DNA of 42,301 nt from Streptococcus pseudopneumoniae (lineage in GTDB: Bacteria; Bacillota; Bacilli; Lactobacillales; Streptococcaceae). The first letter of the stretch is position 1; each line of letters begins with the position of its first letter. This document shows positions 39,699 to 42,301 of the stretch, in pieces. Below the pieces are notes generated by a model. The model made no database searches. It saw only the letters and a program-made list of their open reading frames with translations, and was not told the DNA's origin. Location: NCBI RefSeq assembly GCF_001074825.1, contig NZ_JUPG01000050.1, positions 1 to 42,301 on the forward strand, read 5' to 3'. Both the position numbers and the translations under genes were made by a program.

Positions 39699-40532
39699 AT
39701 GGCAAAAACAAAAGTCTATTTTTGGCTAAAAATTGATAAGAAATTTTTTGATAATATTTTTATCAAGAGGCTAAAGACGGTACCTGGGGGGTACACCATG
39801 ACAGTCATTTATATTAGGCTTATGCTAGAGAGCTTGGAAAGTGACTGTATTTTATACTATGAGGGCTACTTTGACAATCTCAAGGAAGAACTAGCCCTAA
39901 AATTAGATGTATCAGAAGATGATATAGATATGACCATGGCATACTTTACAAAATGCGGTTTAATACAGATTGACGAAGATAAAAACGCAGAACTACCACA
40001 GGCAAAAGCCTTGGTTGAGAGTGAAACAAACTGGGCAAACTATAAACGTGAACAACGAAAAAAAACAAAATTGGAAGAAGTCCAACCATCTTTGACATTT
40101 TCCAACTCGTGTCCAACAGAGATAGAGAAAGAGTTAGATATAGAGTTAGATATAGAGGTAGAAGTAGATAAAGAACAATCACCCACCCCCTCCACTATCA
40201 ATCAAGAATTTGCAAATATCTATAAATCTTTTGAAGCTGAGATAGGTAAAGCATTATCACCGTTACAGATCCAAGACTTGCAGTATATGCTAGAAGATTT
40301 TAGCCCAGAGCTTATCCATGAGGCGTTAAAAGAGGCTGTCAGTCAGGGTAAAGCAAACTTTGCATACATCAAGGCAATCCTTAACCGTTGGAAACAGGAC
40401 AATTTATTGACGGTGGAACTTGTTAGAAATAGCTTTGCAGCGCGTGAGGCTAAGAAACAATCTCCTAAGCAATCAGAACCTATTAGCCGTGAGGAATGGC
40501 TAAAAACACGAACAGAAGAAAACCCATTTTAG
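39699..40532 (+). CDS. phage replisome organiser (DnaD/DnaB-type replication initiator)
   Basis: 277 residues. Residues 1-120 match the phage replisome organiser N-terminal type (KVYFWLKIDKKFFDN, then VPGGYTMTVIYIRLMLESL and ILYYEG), a winged-helix origin binder. A charged linker (140-165) is built from a repeated ELDIELDIEVEVD stretch. The C-terminal DnaD-like domain has the signature FAYIKAILNRWKQDN. With the helicase loader next door it should start replication of the element. The linker is encoded by tandem 12-bp repeats that could also serve as origin iterons. AGGAGG precedes the ATG. Confidence 0.88.
   Translation: MAKTKVYFWLKIDKKFFDNIFIKRLKTVPGGYTMTVIYIRLMLESLESDCILYYEGYFDNLKEELALKLDVSEDDIDMTMAYFTKCGLIQIDEDKNAELPQAKALVESETNWANYKREQRKKTKLEEVQPSLTFSNSCPTEIEKELDIELDIEVEVDKEQSPTPSTINQEFANIYKSFEAEIGKALSPLQIQDLQYMLEDFSPELIHEALKEAVSQGKANFAYIKAILNRWKQDNLLTVELVRNSFAAREAKKQSPKQSEPISREEWLKTRTEENPF
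40131..40166 (+). repeat. tandem 12-bp repeats inside the replication gene
   Basis: GAGTTAGATATA occurs twice in direct tandem (40131-40154) and a diverged third unit GAGGTAGAAGTA follows (40155-40166). Phage and satellite origins often lie inside the initiator gene as such repeats, so this is a candidate origin. Simple repeat growth in a linker is the alternative. Confidence 0.5.
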
Positions 40533-40543
40533 GAGGGTGAGCA

Positions 40544-41395
40544 ATGGAAAATAAATTTGAGCAATATAACAACAGAAAAATTAGCGATAAGGTATGTGAG
40601 GTTCACAAGGTTAATTATTGGCAAATATCAACGCCAATAAGAGGCAGTAAGGAACGAAGTATACAAGAGTTTTGTCCTGAATGTTGTCAGGAGCAAATAG
40701 ATAGGGAAGAGCAAGAGGGAGTTAATAATAGCCTAAATGCTGAGACTTACCTAAAAACCTATAATGTGCTTATGCGAGACAGTACGCTCCCTAGAGAGTT
40801 AAAAGAGGCTAGCTTTGAGAATTTCATAGCTGAGACAGCCGAGGAAAAGCAACTACTGGAGTTTGCTAGAGGGCAAGTAGAGAAATACCTGGACGGCATG
40901 ACAGGAAATACCCTATTTACAGGATCTACAGGGATAGGAAAGAGTCATTTGAGCGTAGCTATTGCTAAGGCTATAAACGAGGGGCACAAGGCCAAAGGAG
41001 AGCCTAAAAGCGTGCTATTTGTCAATTTAACAGAAATCCTTAGACGAGTTAGAGAGAGCTTTAGCTCTCCTACTAGCCTAGAGGGCTATTACTCAAGAAT
41101 GCTGAAAGAGGTTGATTACCTAGTACTTGATGATTTAGGAATAAAGTCAGACAACGCTAGTAGTAAAGGTAAATCAGTTTGGGAAGAAGAGTTTATTTTT
41201 GATATTCTCAGCAATCGAGATAAAACCATTATTACTACAAATCTAAGTAGCTCAGAGATTGTTAGCTTGTATAGTGAACGAGTGGCCAGCCGTGTCAGAA
41301 CTGGCCTAGAGGGTAACTTTTTCAAGTCATTCACTATCAAGGATAAGCGATACTCAATTAATCAGTTAAAAAATAAAGTAAAGCAGTTAAACTGA
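40544..41395 (+). CDS. DnaC/DnaI-like helicase loader ATPase
   Basis: 283 residues. The N-terminal part has a Cys/His cluster (KVCEVHK and FCPECCQ) that may bind zinc as in DnaI. The AAA+ domain has Walker A GSTGIGKSH (near 126-134), Walker B YLVLDDLG and a sensor TTN (IITTNLSSSEI), with the arginine-finger region SRVRTGLEG. It should load the replicative helicase on the origin bound by the upstream protein. GGAGG lies seven bases before the ATG, 11 bp after the previous stop. Confidence 0.9.
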   Translation: MENKFEQYNNRKISDKVCEVHKVNYWQISTPIRGSKERSIQEFCPECCQEQIDREEQEGVNNSLNAETYLKTYNVLMRDSTLPRELKEASFENFIAETAEEKQLLEFARGQVEKYLDGMTGNTLFTGSTGIGKSHLSVAIAKAINEGHKAKGEPKSVLFVNLTEILRRVRESFSSPTSLEGYYSRMLKEVDYLVLDDLGIKSDNASSKGKSVWEEEFIFDILSNRDKTIITTNLSSSEIVSLYSERVASRVRTGLEGNFFKSFTIKDKRYSINQLKNKVKQLN

Positions 41396-41464
41396 AGTAA
41401 TTTTCTTACAAACCTAAACAAAACTAGACACTTTTCCTGGGGCGAGAAATCACCCTCTTAAAAA

Positions 41465-41506
41465 ATTACTATGCTTTCCTCGACCAAACTAATCAAGCAT
41501 GGTAAT
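41465..41506. other. structured gap after the helicase loader gene
   Basis: Within the 244-bp gap 41396-41639, ATTACTATGCTT (41465-41476) pairs with AAGCATGGTAAT (41495-41506) with one T-G wobble: a 12-bp stem, with A's before and TTTAAT after, so a terminator working both ways or a structured RNA. A second stem CCTAGTC / GACTAGG is at 41577-41599. No gene is supported in the gap. Confidence 0.5.
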
Positions 41507-41639
41507 TTAATCAATGACGAAAAACAACTATTGGGTACACAAAAAGGGTAGTATTTTATAACACGAACCTTAAAAACCTAGTCAAATCAATAGACTAGGG
41601 ATATTCAGATTATAATAAATTGAAATAAAGGAGAAATTC

Positions 41640-41813
41640 ATGACTGAAAACAAGGATAATAAATTATTAGAAATGATGGAGAAAGGTTTTGTTTTATACT
41701 CAAAAAATGGTATAATAAAGTACATTGAAATTCCAGATCATGGCAGTATTAAGCTAAAAGCTCAAGATGGGCAGATAGTTTATAAAGAAGTGACTAACGG
41801 AGAACAATGTTAA
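41640..41813 (+). CDS. DUF3954-like small phage protein
   Basis: 57 residues, beginning MTENKDNKLLEMMEKG, with a pattern NGIIKYIEIPDHGSIKLKAQDGQIVYKE that resembles the small phage family DUF3954 (short beta-rich proteins of unknown function found near replication genes). The assignment rests on general pattern and is tentative. AAAGGAG lies six bases before the ATG. A terminator follows. Confidence 0.6.
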   Translation: MTENKDNKLLEMMEKGFVLYSKNGIIKYIEIPDHGSIKLKAQDGQIVYKEVTNGEQC

Positions 41814-41834
41814 TAAATACTGACTGGAAAAACC

Positions 41835-41881
41835 AGAGGTATGATAATTGGGTTTAACACTCTTTTGTCATACCTCTTTTA
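41835..41881 (+). terminator. terminator after the DUF3954-like gene
   Basis: Perfect 10-bp stem AGAGGTATGA (41835-41844) / TCATACCTCT (41868-41877), 23-nt loop, followed by TTTTACTTTTT. Confidence 0.75.
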
Positions 41882-41904
41882 CTTTTTGTCATAAGGAGGA
41901 TAAC

Positions 41905-42285
41905 ATGACACTTACAACAATTAAAAATGACATTCAAGCATTTGGGAAGAAAAAAATAGAATATATGCGTGGTTATATCGCCATGCAGGACGATTTTCAA
42001 GATAAATTACACAAACAGTTAATCGGAAAAGTTTATGCAGAAGAAACACTGCTGAAATATAAAAAAGATGCAGAAAATTATTTTTCCAATACTTTTCAAA
42101 TGCTGTGTCAACAACTAGAAAAAGAGAAAAATATTGAATTAGAAAATCTTAAATCAAAAGAAGAGTCTATTACAGCAGATGATGTAGCTGATTTATCTTT
42201 ATTTTCTAGTATCAAGCCAACAGCGGTAGAAATGAAAGGGTTCTGTTGCAAAGTTTTAAATCTACTATCAAATAAGGTAGAATAA
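41905..42285 (+). CDS. hypothetical island protein
   Basis: 126 residues from the preferred start at 41905 (AAGGAGG seven bases upstream). A longer frame from 41848 begins inside the terminator and has no such site. Helical, charged, with a coiled-coil-like middle (LLKYKKDAENYFSNTFQMLCQQLEKEKNIELENLKSKEES). No family recognised. It lies after a terminator, so it may belong to a later transcription unit of the element. No promoter with both boxes is seen in front of it. Confidence 0.65.
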   Translation: MTLTTIKNDIQAFGKKKIEYMRGYIAMQDDFQDKLHKQLIGKVYAEETLLKYKKDAENYFSNTFQMLCQQLEKEKNIELENLKSKEESITADDVADLSLFSSIKPTAVEMKGFCCKVLNLLSNKVE

Positions 42286-42301
42286 TAGAAAAAGATAGCA
42301 G

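Noticed and set aside
41054-41069. GAGAGC/GCTCTC hairpin inside the helicase loader gene
   Set aside because: A 6-bp dyad within coding sequence with no other sign of function.

Overview
The window is chromosomal DNA of a mitis-group Streptococcus (S. pneumoniae, S. pseudopneumoniae, S. mitis or a close relative). Reasons: a truncated pneumococcal-type BOX repeat at the left edge, a RUP-like miniature element near 8.2 kb, extended -10 promoters (TGn-TATAAT) in front of many genes, VicK of 449 residues with a single membrane segment, and the glgBCDA / serB-like / glycerate kinase / eno gene order. The species cannot be fixed from this window alone.

Layout. 1-8.1 kb: DUF177 protein, endonuclease III, then the pyrimidine operon pyrR-pyrB-carA-carB behind a PyrR attenuator. 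A 447-nt structured spacer separates carA and carB. 8.1-11.7 kb: RUP-like element, ribF, a YitT-family membrane protein on the minus strand, a DegV protein and HU. 11.9-18.3 kb: mutY, the essential vicRKX (walRKJ) cell-wall signalling operon, a thioredoxin-fold protein and phosphoglucomutase (both minus strand). 18.3-24.4 kb: an ABC-F ATPase, an Rgg-like regulator, an MFS exporter and DNA ligase. 24.5-32.8 kb: pullulanase and the glycogen operon glgBCDA with overlapping genes and a candidate CcpA cre site at its promoter. Together with pgm this forms a storage-glucan synthesis and degradation set. 32.8-36.6 kb: SerB-like phosphatase, glycerate kinase, a DUF1694 protein and enolase.

36.6 kb to the right edge is the left part of an integrated phage-related element (prophage or phage satellite) beside eno. 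It holds a tyrosine integrase, a CI-like repressor, a divergent Cro-like gene with two identical palindromic operators, several small early genes, a replisome-organiser protein, a DnaC-like helicase loader, a small DUF3954-like protein and one unassigned protein. The element continues past the window.

Most notable observations: (1) two 38-bp modules between carA and carB have the same hexaloop (CNGNGA) as the PyrR-binding hairpin of the pyrR leader, with different but compensating stems and terminator-like hairpins around them, suggesting extra PyrR attenuation directly in front of carB; (2) five genes (ribF, mutY, the ABC-F gene, ligA and the DUF1694 gene) have an extended -10 box exactly six bases before the ATG, the layout of leaderless mRNAs; (3) both Nth and MutY have lost cysteine ligands of their iron-sulphur cluster; (4) a 31-bp perfect direct repeat brackets the repressor/Cro module of the island.
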